A stretch of DNA of 64,000 bases from Foliamicus sp965115835 (GTDB lineage Bacteria; Pseudomonadota; Gammaproteobacteria; Steroidobacterales; Foliamicaceae), in NCBI GenBank assembly GCA_965115835.1, contig OZ220471.1:310001-374000 (forward strand). Reading direction: 5' to 3'. The translations under genes were made by a program, and so were the position numbers. The notes beneath the pieces were generated by a model. That model ran no database searches. It saw nothing but the letters and a program-made list of their open reading frames with translations, and was not told the origin of the DNA. Shown one piece after another: positions 56,343 to 64,000 of the stretch (position 1 is its first letter; every line of letters begins with the position of its first letter).

Positions 56343-57284
56343 TCAGCGGGGGCGCTTGCCGCCTGCAAGCCGGGTAATGATGCGGCGCAGCATGCGCTTG
56401 AAGTCCTGCTGCTCCAGCTCGGGCAGGCCAGCCAGCACATCGGCCTCGCGGGCCTTGGCCACGGCCAGCAATTCGATCACGCGACGGCTGCCTTTCGGCG
56501 TGCATACCAGCCGGGGGGCGCCGCCATCTTCGCGCGGCCCGGCGCGGGCAATCATTTCCTGTTCGTGCAGCGCCGCGATGGTGGAATCCAGGGTGTCGTC
56601 GGGCATGCGGATAATCCAGCCCAACTCGTCCCGCGTGCAGCTCTGGTCGCTGAGCGTGGCGAGCACTCGCCACTCGTCGCGAGGGACGCCCTTCTCGCTC
56701 AGGTGCTCGTAGAACGGCAACCCGAAAAGGCGGTAGGCGCGCGCCAGCAGCGGCAGCAGGAAATCATCGACATAGCCGCCGGCAATTTCCCCGTCCCCGG
56801 CATCCCTGGCCGGGCGCGGCAGGGTCACGGTGTAGTCGCCGCGATGAAACACCAGCGCGGTTCGGTCATTGACCTTGAAGTCCAGCACTTCGCCCACGAA
56901 TATCGCGTGATCGCCCCCACTGTAACGATGCACGTTGCGGCACTGGAAGGTTGCCGCGCAGCCGGCGATGAGCGGCAGCCCCGCAATGCCCTCGCTGCAC
57001 TCCAGTCCGGCGAAACGATCCTCCACCTGCCGTGAAAACCGGCGCGACACATCCACCTGGTCGGCGGCCAGCACATTCACCGCGAAGTGGCTTGCCCGAA
57101 CGAAGCAATCGAAGTTCTGCGAATTGTTCTTGAGGCTCCACAGCACCATCGGCGGGTCCAGGGAGGCCGAATTGAAGCTGTTGGCGGTCAGGCCGATGCG
57201 CTCGCCGTTTTCGGCGCGGGTCGTGACCACCGTCACGCCGGTTGCGAACTGGCCCAGGGCGGCGCGAAAGCCCTCGGGTTTCAC
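56343..57284 (-). CDS. Flavin reductase with C-terminal MarR-like domain
   Basis: 313 residues. The N-terminal 165 residues are an HpaC-type FMN/FAD reductase (FATGVTVVTTR, GLTANSFNSASLDPP, GGDHAIFVGEVL). The C-terminal part (about 180-300) is a MarR-like winged helix (LTRAYRLF-like RAYRLFGLPFYEHL, VLATLSDQSCTRDELGWII). The same fusion, near the same length, is known in the Acinetobacter 4-hydroxyphenylacetate hydroxylase reductase, where the tail binds the substrate. It follows the oxygenase gene by 21 bases. Confidence 0.87.
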   Translation of the reverse strand: MKPEGFRAALGQFATGVTVVTTRAENGERIGLTANSFNSASLDPPMVLWSLKNNSQNFDCFVRASHFAVNVLAADQVDVSRRFSRQVEDRFAGLECSEGIAGLPLIAGCAATFQCRNVHRYSGGDHAIFVGEVLDFKVNDRTALVFHRGDYTVTLPRPARDAGDGEIAGGYVDDFLLPLLARAYRLFGLPFYEHLSEKGVPRDEWRVLATLSDQSCTRDELGWIIRMPDDTLDSTIAALHEQEMIARAGPREDGGAPRLVCTPKGSRRVIELLAVAKAREADVLAGLPELEQQDFKRMLRRIITRLAGGKRPR

Positions 57285-57305
57285 TTCAGGCGCCGGCCCG
57301 TCCCG

Positions 57306-58790
57306 TCACGGCCCCGGGGAGCGGAGGAATTCGCGCACCCGCTCCATATAGGGCGTGCGGTCCTTGCCGTGAAAAATCGCCCCCGCCATGCGCACCGGAT
57401 CGCCGAAGAAGTAGGTCTCGTATTGCACCTGACGCGCCGCGAAGGCGGAAAGCGCCGTGTCCCAGGCCAGGCGGTACAGCGGAATGCGCTCCCTGGCCTC
57501 AAGGCGGGCCGACTGGTAATAGCGATGCACATCCTCGCTCAGGGGGCCTTCGAGGTCCGCCTGGGTGGGCATGGCGACCAGACCGCTGGCGCCCAGCAGG
57601 CGCACAATCTCGATCATGCGCGGATACAGGCGCGGATACAGGTTGCGGGCGGCATCCAGAGGATCGAAGGCCGGCGTCATCATGCCGTAGCTGTTGCGCT
57701 CGGCGTCGGCCTCGGCGGCGCGCCGGAACGCCTTCATGGTCTCGAGGTTCACCCATATTTCCGCCACTTTCTCCTGCACATGCTGGAAGACCTCGATGCC
57801 CACCGCGTCCACCATGAGCGAAACCAGACCCAGCAGATATTCGGTCTTGGCGATATTCTTGCAGATGACCTGGTGGGACATGTGGGCCACCGCCGAAGTC
57901 GCGGCGTAGGCTTCGTTGCAGGCCTTCACATCGCGATAGAGGAAAACGTTTTCCCAAGGCACGAAAACATCGTCGAACACTACCAGGGCGTCCATTTCCT
58001 CGAACCGTGAACCCAGGGGGTGGTCGAAGTGATTGCGCCCGTAGTCCACCGACTCGCGGCAGATGAACCGGAGCCCCGGGGTGGCGTTGGGCAGGCAGAA
58101 CGCAAAGGAATACGGGGCGTCTTCGTCCGGATTCTTCAGCAGGGTGGAAGGAAACACCATGATGGCGTCCGAGATCGGCAGGGTGGCCAGCATGCGGGCG
58201 CCCTTGATGATCAGGCCGGCGTCGGTTTCCTTCCTGACCCGCGCCGCCAGGAAAGGGTCCGCCTGTCTGGCGGCGCTCACGGCCCTGTTGATCTGCGGAT
58301 TGATCAGCGTGTGGGTGAGCGCCAGATCGCCCTCGCGCAGGTTCCGGTGCCAGGCGCGGGCGTTTGCGCCGCCGCCGGCGTGGGCGGAATCCAGCCAGGC
58401 GGCGCCAGCGGCATAGGCGCTCATGGCGCGGTTCAGGTAGCCGGGGTCCCGCCCCGCCATGCCGAAACTGAAGTCCGCGAGGCGATGCAGGGCGTTGCCC
58501 ACCCGCGCCAGCTCCTCGCGGGTTTCCGGGATCATGAAGCTCATGCCCACCGGATCCCCCGTGTCCGGCGAGGGGAACAGCAGGCGCTCCGGCTCGGCGT
58601 GCTGCAAGTCGTACCGGGCGGCCAGACTCCGCACCCCGCCGGCCAGGCCCTCCTCGCGGGTAATGTCCGGGATCTTGCGTCCCTGATGCCACAGTTCCAC
58701 GGGCGCTTCGCCGAGCGCCTGTATCAGCTGAGCTCCTGTTCTCGCCGGCACGGCCAGCACCCCCTTGCTGCGCGAAAATCCTCCAGCCAT
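57306..58790 (-). CDS. 4-hydroxyphenylacetate 3-monooxygenase-type oxygenase (HpaB family)
   Basis: 494-residue FADH2-dependent aromatic hydroxylase of the HpaB/PvcC family. Visible: RTGAQLIQALGE, FRFICRESVDYGRNHFDHPLG-type segment near 255-275, FDDVFVPWENVFLYRD (family signature), and MPTQADLEGPLSEDVHRYYQ. With the reductase it makes a two-component monooxygenase. The substrate is a phenolic acid of some kind; 4-hydroxyphenylacetate is likely but not proven. No meta-cleavage genes are nearby. Confidence 0.88.
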   Translation of the reverse strand: MAGGFSRSKGVLAVPARTGAQLIQALGEAPVELWHQGRKIPDITREEGLAGGVRSLAARYDLQHAEPERLLFPSPDTGDPVGMSFMIPETREELARVGNALHRLADFSFGMAGRDPGYLNRAMSAYAAGAAWLDSAHAGGGANARAWHRNLREGDLALTHTLINPQINRAVSAARQADPFLAARVRKETDAGLIIKGARMLATLPISDAIMVFPSTLLKNPDEDAPYSFAFCLPNATPGLRFICRESVDYGRNHFDHPLGSRFEEMDALVVFDDVFVPWENVFLYRDVKACNEAYAATSAVAHMSHQVICKNIAKTEYLLGLVSLMVDAVGIEVFQHVQEKVAEIWVNLETMKAFRRAAEADAERNSYGMMTPAFDPLDAARNLYPRLYPRMIEIVRLLGASGLVAMPTQADLEGPLSEDVHRYYQSARLEARERIPLYRLAWDTALSAFAARQVQYETYFFGDPVRMAGAIFHGKDRTPYMERVREFLRSPGP

Positions 58791-58819
58791 TCTATCCCGG
58801 ATAATCCCGCCGCATCCGG

Positions 58820-58867
58820 TTGACGCGCCCCTGTCTTGCGTCTAGCATGTGCTGCACGATGCAGCAC
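58820..58867 (+). promoter_or_regulatory. Promoter and perfect palindromic operator of the methyltransferase module
   Basis: TTGACG (58820-58825) and TAGCAT (58843-58848) are exactly 17 bases apart. Directly after the -10 box lies a perfect inverted repeat GTGCTGC-ACGAT-GCAGCAC (58849-58867), covering the expected transcription start. The first gene encodes a small DNA-binding-type protein, so autorepression is likely. Confidence 0.75.
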
Positions 58868-58880
58868 AATGAGGCAAGGC

Positions 58881-59075
58881 ATGGCGCCAGCGAAAGAACG
58901 CCTTACAGTAAACCTCGAAGCTGTCGAGTTCCAGGAGCTTCAGAAGCTCGCCAAGCGCCACAATGTCTCAATGGCGTGGCTTGGTCGCCGAGCCATTGTG
59001 TGGTTTCTGGAGCGAGAAAACAGCCAACGCGAGCTTCCATTCTCCCCACCTGTCAGCAATCGCCTGAAAAACTAG
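58881..59075 (+). CDS. Small ribbon-helix-helix-like regulator
   Basis: 64 residues from ATG 58881, 14 bases after the palindrome. RLTVNLEAVEFQELQKLAKR matches the strand-helix pattern of CopG/Arc-type proteins, and NVSMAWLGRRAIVWFLE fits the second helix. The stop abuts the methyltransferase ATG. A regulator gene in front of a methyltransferase recalls the control genes of restriction-modification systems, though those are usually HTH proteins. Confidence 0.7.
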   Translation: MAPAKERLTVNLEAVEFQELQKLAKRHNVSMAWLGRRAIVWFLERENSQRELPFSPPVSNRLKN

Positions 59076-60230
59076 ATGGCAGGCGCGGTCGGGACTTTCT
59101 ACGAGTTTTTCGCCGGCGCAGGTATGGCGCGCGCTGGCTTGGGAAACCGCTGGCGTTGCCTGTTCGCAAACGACATCGACTGGAAGAAAAACGCTACCTA
59201 CTCCCTTAACTGGGGCGAGGATAATCTTCTATGCGGTGATGTGCGAAACGTTACCACGAACGACCTGATTGGCGTTGCCGATCTGGCTTGGGCGTCCTTC
59301 CCATGTCAGGATCTGTCTCTCGCTGGCGGCGGCGGCGGCCTGAAAGGCGAACGCTCCGGCACTTTTTGGCCCTTCTGGCGGCTGATGACCGCGCTTGCCG
59401 ATGAGTCGCGAGCGCCCGCCGTGGTTGCCCTGGAAAATGTCTGCGGAACCCTGTCTTCCCATGGCGGCAAGGATTTCGAGGCGCTTTGCGGCGCGCTTTA
59501 CGATGGTGGTTACAGGTTCGGGGCCATGGTAATTGACGCCGTTCACTTCGTCCCCCAATCGCGTCCCCGACTCTTGATTGTTGCGGTGCGGTCTGACATT
59601 CACGTCCCTGCCATGCTCTGTAATTCCGGGCCTGGACGAGTGTTTCATCCGCGCCCGCTATGGAATGCCTACGGAAAGCTGCCTGCCAACCTGAAGCGCG
59701 GCTGGATTTGGTGGCGGCTTCCCGTTCCGCCGATGTGCGATGCTGGCTTCTCCGATCTCCTCGAAGACCGCCCGCGGGACGTGCCCTGGCACACGCCAGT
59801 CGAGACGCAGAAGCTGTTGGGCATGATGAGCGACATAAACCTGGACAAGGTTCGTTTGGCGATGCGGGAAGGGCGGCGGATGGTTGGCGCGATCTACAAA
59901 CGCACCCGACGCGATAAAAGCGGCCGGAAGGTCCAACGCGCCGAAGTGCGGTTCGACAACATCGCCGGGTGCCTTCGCACTCCGGCTGGCGGCTCAAGCC
60001 GGCAACTTGTCTTGGTGGTAGAGGGCCACAAGGTGCGTTCGCGTCTCATTTCAAGCCGCGAAACTGCGCGCCTCATGGGTCTTCCGGATGATTACGTCCT
60101 GCCCGAGAACTACAATGAAGCCTATCACCTGACAGGCGACGGAGTAGTCGTGCCGGTAGTTCGCTTCCTGGCGGACGCAATCATCGAACCCCTGGTTTTA
60201 TACGCAACCGAGTCCAGACAAGCCGCATGA
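59076..60230 (+). CDS. DNA (cytosine-5) methyltransferase
   Basis: 384 residues. SAM-binding motif I FFAGAGMARAG (11-21), motif IV ASFPCQDLSLAG with the nucleophile Cys77, motif VI VALENV near 117, motif VIII QSRPRLLIVAV, a variable target-recognition region, and motif X-like residues at the C-terminus (FLADAIIEPLV). The target site is unknown. It follows the small regulator directly and overlaps the next gene (ATGA). Confidence 0.92.
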   Translation: MAGAVGTFYEFFAGAGMARAGLGNRWRCLFANDIDWKKNATYSLNWGEDNLLCGDVRNVTTNDLIGVADLAWASFPCQDLSLAGGGGGLKGERSGTFWPFWRLMTALADESRAPAVVALENVCGTLSSHGGKDFEALCGALYDGGYRFGAMVIDAVHFVPQSRPRLLIVAVRSDIHVPAMLCNSGPGRVFHPRPLWNAYGKLPANLKRGWIWWRLPVPPMCDAGFSDLLEDRPRDVPWHTPVETQKLLGMMSDINLDKVRLAMREGRRMVGAIYKRTRRDKSGRKVQRAEVRFDNIAGCLRTPAGGSSRQLVLVVEGHKVRSRLISSRETARLMGLPDDYVLPENYNEAYHLTGDGVVVPVVRFLADAIIEPLVLYATESRQAA

Positions 60231-60556
60231 GCGTCATCCCATGCCAGCGTAACGACAGGCTGCGACAGCAAATCAAGGCGTTCGCCGATACCCTCAAGAC
60301 CGAGGCGCATACGCTTGGCGACCATGGCCTGAGCGAGTCGGAGTTCTACGGCAGCGGCGTATTCCGGGGCGCAATCGAGCGCGTGCGCGGACAGTTCTCC
60401 GCCACGATGCGCGACAAGCGAGAGTTTGTGCAGCATGTTCTCGATCACATGCAGGATGCGGGATTCATCAACGAGTGGAATGCCACTGGCGAAGCCAATC
60501 GCCACGACTACGCCGTCTGTCTCGAATCGGGCCGAACCGCTATCCAACGAGCGTAG
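60227..60556 (+). CDS. Unknown 109-residue protein of the methyltransferase module
   Basis: Helical, charged protein beginning MSVIPCQRNDRLRQQIKAFA. No catalytic PD-(D/E)XK or HNH motif is visible. Coupled at both ends (ATGA with the methyltransferase; 2 bases before vsr). It might be a partner of the methyltransferase or a diverged nuclease subunit, but nothing in the sequence decides this. Confidence 0.7.
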   Translation: MSVIPCQRNDRLRQQIKAFADTLKTEAHTLGDHGLSESEFYGSGVFRGAIERVRGQFSATMRDKREFVQHVLDHMQDAGFINEWNATGEANRHDYAVCLESGRTAIQRA

Positions 60557-60558
60557 CC

Positions 60559-60969
60559 ATGCCCTCGGAGCAGCGCAGCCGGACCATGCGAGCGGTCAAG
60601 GGGCGCGATACCAGACCCGAGATGGCGGTGCGACGGCTACTGCATCGTATGGGCTATCGGTATCGGTTGCATCGGAAGGACCTTCCGGGAAAGCCGGACA
60701 TCGTGTTTGGACCGCTTCGAAAGGTCATCTTCGTTCACGGATGCTTTTGGCACGGGCACTCCTGCAAGCGCGGAGACCGGCTGCCGAAAACCAACGCCGA
60801 GTACTGGCGGGTAAAAATTGCGCGCAACATCGAACGGCACTCGGACCAACTCGAACGATTGACCGCAGCCGGGTGGACAGGGCTCACGCTGTGGGAGTGC
60901 GAGCTTGCCGACACGGATGCTCTCTCGCGGCGCCTGCATACGTTTCTCGACGGCGCCTTTGGTGGTTAG
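60559..60969 (+). CDS. vsr: Very short patch repair endonuclease
   Basis: 136 residues. Vsr nicks next to T:G mismatches that arise when 5-methylcytosine is deaminated, so it usually accompanies a C5 methyltransferase. Motifs: the N-terminal RSRTMRAVKGRDTRPEM, catalytic Asp47 in GKPDIVF, the histidines in VFVHGCFWHGH-type VIFVHGCFWHGHSC (His60, His65, His67), and LPKTNAEYW. Length and order are canonical. Confidence 0.93.
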   Translation: MPSEQRSRTMRAVKGRDTRPEMAVRRLLHRMGYRYRLHRKDLPGKPDIVFGPLRKVIFVHGCFWHGHSCKRGDRLPKTNAEYWRVKIARNIERHSDQLERLTAAGWTGLTLWECELADTDALSRRLHTFLDGAFGG

Positions 60970-61019
60970 CTTCGTTCCCTCCCGGGGGCGCGGCGCGCAG
61001 TCGAAGGCGGCCGGCCCGT

Positions 61020-61104
61020 TTGCAGAAAATCGGACTTCCGAAGTCTGGCGGGCGCGAGGCCCTGACCGTCTTGCTTGCGGAAAATCGGACTTCCGAAGCC
61101 CGGC
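61020..61104. repeat. Direct repeat, two copies of 30 bp, 55 bp apart
   Basis: TTGC(A/G)GAAAATCGGACTTC begins copies at 61020 and 61075 and continues CGAAG(T/C)C(T/C)GGC in both. Each holds the small palindrome CGGA-CT-TCCG. They lie between vsr and the convergent STAS gene, in a gap without genes (60970-61142). Confidence 0.75.
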
Positions 61105-61142
61105 AGACTCCGACGCCCGGACACGGACAGGCCGCAAGACCG

Positions 61143-61478
61143 CTAACCCAAGGTGGCCAGCGCGTCCTCCTTGCTGCCGTGGATTTCGATGATCTTGTCG
61201 AACCCGCTCATCTTGAACACTTCGCCGATCGATCCCGACAGCGAACACAACATGAACTTGGCCTTGCGCTGCCACAGGGCCTTGGCGATCATCAGGACCG
61301 CCCGCAGGCCGGCGCTGCTGATGTAGTTCAGGGCGCTCATGTCCACAACCACGGCGGTGTCGTCCCCGCCTATCGCGTTGCTCAGCGTCTGATGAAAATC
61401 CTGGGCGTTGAACCCGTCGATGCGACCCGCAGGGGCCGCAACCAGAATTCCGTTGTTCCGCTCGATCGGGATGTCCAT
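61143..61478 (-). CDS. STAS-domain anti-sigma factor antagonist
   Basis: 111 residues from ATG 61478. A complete STAS domain: GILVAAPAGRIDGFNAQDFH, VVVDMSALNYISSAGLR with the phosphorylatable serine at 54 or 55, and a last helix GFDKIIEIHGSKEDA. It would be the target of an RsbW-like kinase and a PP2C phosphatase. Those genes are at 15-17 kb in the same window, but no such genes are adjacent here. Confidence 0.88.
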   Translation of the reverse strand: MDIPIERNNGILVAAPAGRIDGFNAQDFHQTLSNAIGGDDTAVVVDMSALNYISSAGLRAVLMIAKALWQRKAKFMLCSLSGSIGEVFKMSGFDKIIEIHGSKEDALATLG

Positions 61479-61555
61479 TCTTGCTCCCACTGTGTGGCCG
61501 TCAGACGGCGCCTGCCGCCCCTGATCGGGCCGTGGATCATATCACAGCCCGACGG

Positions 61556-62950
61556 CTAATCGCTCTCGGGCATCAGCACGAATTCGGGATAAGCCTCGAT
61601 ACCCAGTTCGGCAGCGTCCTGACCCAGTTCCTCCACCGTCTCCGAGACCCGGGCGCCCATGAGCTTGGCAATCGCCATCCATGCCAGCCACGAAGAAGCG
61701 AACACGAAGGCGCCAACGGATACCACCCCGAGCAATTGCACCCCGAAGCTGTAGTCGCCGACAATGCACACCGCCAGCGTGCCCCAGATCCCCGCCAGCA
61801 GATGCGCCGGAACCGCTCCCACCACATCGTCGATGCGCAGGCGCTCCAGAAGTTTCATGCCGAGCGAGCAAACGACGCCTCCCACAACGCCGGTCAGCAG
61901 CGCCCAGTAATGAGGGAGCACATCGGGGCCGGCCGTGATCGACACCAGCCCGGCGATGGCCCCGTTCAGCACCGCCAGCAGATCCACGCGCTTGAACAGG
62001 GGGCGCGACACGACCAGCGCCGCCAGTACGCCGCCCGCCGCCGCCAGATTGGTGTTGACCAGAACGATGCTCATGCCCACGGCGTTCTCGACCCCGCCCA
62101 GCGCCAGTTGCGAGCCGCCATTGAACCCGAACCAGCCCAGCCAGAGAATGAACACGCCCAGGGTGATGGTGGGGACGTTGGAGGGAGGCGTGGCCTTCAC
62201 GCTCCCGTCGGAGCGGAACTTGCCCATGCGCGGCCCCACCACAAGGGCGCCGGCGAGCGCTGCCCAGCCCCCGGTGGAATGCACGATGGTGGAGCCGGCG
62301 AAGTCGTTAAAGCCCATCTGGCTCAGCCATCCCCCGCCCCAGGTCCAGGCGCCCACCAGCGGATAAATGATTGCGGTCAAAAGCGCGGTAAACAAGAAAA
62401 ACGCCCATAGCCTCACTCTTTCCGCCAGCGCGCCGGAAACGATCGAGGCCGTTGTGGCCACGAACACCATCTGGAAAAACCAGTCCGACATCGTGGAATA
62501 GCCGTTGCCGTTCGCTGCCACGGCCTCCGCGGCAGCGGCAATGGCCGCCTCCCCGGCGTCCGAACCCACAGCCTCCAGCAGGGCGATTTCATCCGCCGAA
62601 GGGCCGTAACCAAGCTTGAGGGCGCCGGCGATATCCCCCACATCCAGGTACATCAAGTTGTAGCCCACCAGGAAGAAGGTAATTCCCGCAATGGAGTAGA
62701 GGCCGATGTTCTTCAGGCAGATGACGGATGCGTTCTTGGTTCGCACCGAGCCCGATTCCAGCATGGTGAAGCCGGCGCACATCCACATGATCAGGGCGCC
62801 CCACACCAAAAAGGAAAAGGTGTTCAGAACGAAATCTGTTTGCGCCGCCGAGGCCGCCCCGGCAACCGGCGCAAACCACGCGAGAGCGGCCAGCCCTGCC
62901 ACGCCGGCCCACATCCAGGCCTTGCTCCGGGCGCTTCTATCGGTGTTCAT
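61556..62950 (-). CDS. Ammonium transporter (Amt family)
   Basis: 464-residue inner-membrane ammonium channel with about eleven helices after a signal-like N-terminus. Family motifs: AGFTMLESGSVRTKNA, FAGSTIVHSTGGWAALAGA (pore histidine), LGWFGFNGGSQLAL, and the conserved C-terminal helices. ATG 62950 has GGGGAG eight bases upstream. No glnK lies beside it, unusual for the family. The adjacent porin gene is on the same strand and may be cotranscribed. Confidence 0.92.
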   Translation of the reverse strand: MNTDRSARSKAWMWAGVAGLAALAWFAPVAGAASAAQTDFVLNTFSFLVWGALIMWMCAGFTMLESGSVRTKNASVICLKNIGLYSIAGITFFLVGYNLMYLDVGDIAGALKLGYGPSADEIALLEAVGSDAGEAAIAAAAEAVAANGNGYSTMSDWFFQMVFVATTASIVSGALAERVRLWAFFLFTALLTAIIYPLVGAWTWGGGWLSQMGFNDFAGSTIVHSTGGWAALAGALVVGPRMGKFRSDGSVKATPPSNVPTITLGVFILWLGWFGFNGGSQLALGGVENAVGMSIVLVNTNLAAAGGVLAALVVSRPLFKRVDLLAVLNGAIAGLVSITAGPDVLPHYWALLTGVVGGVVCSLGMKLLERLRIDDVVGAVPAHLLAGIWGTLAVCIVGDYSFGVQLLGVVSVGAFVFASSWLAWMAIAKLMGARVSETVEELGQDAAELGIEAYPEFVLMPESD

Positions 62951-63091
62951 CAAGATGTTCTCCCCTTGGAAAAAACTGTGCTCGCGGGCGCCCGCGAGCG
63001 CCATTCAATTTGTCGATCCGGCAGACGAGGCGCGCTGTGGAGTCGAATTTTCCGCCAACACGGTCCCGAGGCGGCCCGCCGCCGAAAGCAT

Positions 63092-63787
63092 TCAGAATCC
63101 TGCCGACAAGCTGAGCACCACACGGGAATCGCAGGAATCCGCGCAATCGGGCGCGTCGGTGTCGTGGTAGCGCAAGTCCAGCCCGAACTGCGAAAAGGAG
63201 TAGCTCAAGCCCAGGCTCCAATCCAGGTAGTCTTCTCCGAAATCCGGGGTCACCTGCGAGAAACCGATATTGGCGTCCACGCTGAGCGAATCGGACAGCG
63301 ACCGGGCAAGCCCGCCCGTTGCATACCAGCCCTCGCCGCTCTCGCCGAAGTTATCCGGCGTGAAATGCAGGGCCGCGGAGAGGGAAAAGGCGTCCAGATC
63401 GGCTCCCAGGCTTGCGTACGCCTCGATGAAGTCGTAGCCCGAATCGCTGCCGGCGCCCGGATAGGCGTAGTAGATTACGCCGGCGCCGTAACTCACGGCA
63501 TTGACCTGCCAGGAATACCCTCCATAGATGTCCACTTCCACGGAGGCGTCGTCGCCCGGGCCGAAATCGATATTCGACGCCCACACGCCCACACTCCAGC
63601 CTCCGGGGCCTTCCCAATCCAGCCCGCCCTGCACGGCAGGGTCCTCGCCGGTCTGCGTATAGCCGCGAAAGACATAGTCCGTGGTCAGCGCCGCATTGGC
63701 GGATACGCCGGAGCTCCCCTGCCCGGCGGCGGGGGCCGCCAGAACCGCCAGCGCAACCGCTGCTGCGGCAACCGGAAATTTATGCAC
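63092..63787 (-). CDS. TorF family putative outer-membrane porin
   Basis: 231 residues from GTG 63787, preceded by GAGGAAG. A signal peptide (KFPVAAAAVALAVLAAPAAG) and then a beta-barrel pattern: alternating segments such as ALTTDYVFRGYTQTGEDPAV, SVEVDIYGGYSW and DWSLGLSYSFSQFGLDLRYHD, ending in phenylalanine (SAGF), as required for outer-membrane assembly. Members of this family often precede glnK-amtB. Here the ammonium transporter follows by 141 bases. Confidence 0.85.
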   Translation of the reverse strand: MHKFPVAAAAVALAVLAAPAAGQGSSGVSANAALTTDYVFRGYTQTGEDPAVQGGLDWEGPGGWSVGVWASNIDFGPGDDASVEVDIYGGYSWQVNAVSYGAGVIYYAYPGAGSDSGYDFIEAYASLGADLDAFSLSAALHFTPDNFGESGEGWYATGGLARSLSDSLSVDANIGFSQVTPDFGEDYLDWSLGLSYSFSQFGLDLRYHDTDAPDCADSCDSRVVLSLSAGF

Positions 63788-64000
63788 GTGACTTCCTCCA
63801 GCCTCTGTGTTTTTGCGGCGCACCACGCCGCTGCCGCACAATTGTAAGGCATTCCGCGCGCACCACCTCTTCGCTTGTGCGGCGAGGGGGTCGCGGCGGG
63901 TCGGACAGCCGGCGCCCGGCAAATCCACGTTCAATGACGCAGCGGCGCAACCGGATGGAAGTTCCCGGAGCCGATTGAATGAGGAGGGTATAATTAGGCA
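63788..64000. other. Upstream region at the window end; no complete gene
   Basis: A TACAAT on the minus strand near 63842 may be the -10 of the porin gene. TATAAT on the plus strand at 63989-63994 suggests a promoter for a gene beyond the window. No -35 match is good in either case. Confidence 0.35.

Overview
The window is about 64 kb of GC-rich bacterial chromosome, with a lower-GC patch near 28.9-29.9 kb. Several gene orders point to the Gammaproteobacteria: ileS-lspA, aroQ-accB-accC next to fis-purH-purD, and the TIGR02449 coiled-coil gene followed by zapA and the 5-formyl-THF cyclo-ligase gene. Secreted ankyrin repeats, many broken genes and repeat-rich intergenic DNA would fit an uncultured marine or host-associated lineage. 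That last point is inference; no species can be named from the sequence.

Layout. 0-6 kb: end of ileS, lspA, then a four-gene polyamine-type ABC importer. 6-12 kb (minus strand): aroQ-accB-accC-fis-purH-purD, with a good sigma70 promoter before aroQ. 12-17 kb (minus): four translationally coupled signalling genes (REC-PP2C phosphatase, RsbW-like ATPase, periplasmic binding protein, histidine kinase). 17-19 kb: nadA divergent from a NadQ/NrtR-like Nudix regulator, with a palindrome inside the nadA promoter. 19-28.8 kb: tRNA-Val, Lhr helicase flanked by a pair of similar intergenic repeats, an FAD oxidase, a chelatase-fold-like secreted protein and a Tat-exported DUF1838 protein. 28.9-30.3 kb: a lower-GC two-gene cassette ending in a perfect hairpin, then an IS3-type transposase remnant. 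30.4-37.2 kb: acyl-CoA dehydrogenase, a PLP-dependent sulfur amino acid enzyme and an ABC-2 exporter.

37.5-45.7 kb is an accessory block bounded by tRNA-Arg(ACG) on the left and a four-tRNA cluster (Pro, Arg, His, Lys) on the right. It holds a helicase fragment, an AAA ATPase coupled to a truncated methylase, a secreted ankyrin protein, a truncated MoxR ATPase and a three-gene TIGR04255/HTH operon of unknown function. 45.7-49.8 kb is housekeeping (aldehyde dehydrogenase, rpiA, fau, zapA, TIGR02449) with tandem repeats in the gaps. 50-53.8 kb carries two more members of the same AAA family, one truncated, plus scattered fragments, around a thioredoxin-fold protein. A frameshifted dsbD-like gene, a two-component flavin monooxygenase (oxygenase plus reductase with a MarR-like tail), a DNA methylation module (small regulator, C5 methyltransferase, unknown protein, Vsr) with an apparent operator, an orphan STAS protein, an ammonium transporter and a TorF-type porin complete the window.

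The candidates most worth following as undescribed systems are the AAA family with variable centre and near-identical C-terminus, the TIGR04255 operon, the binding-protein/kinase/phosphatase/anti-sigma operon, and the lower-GC two-gene cassette.
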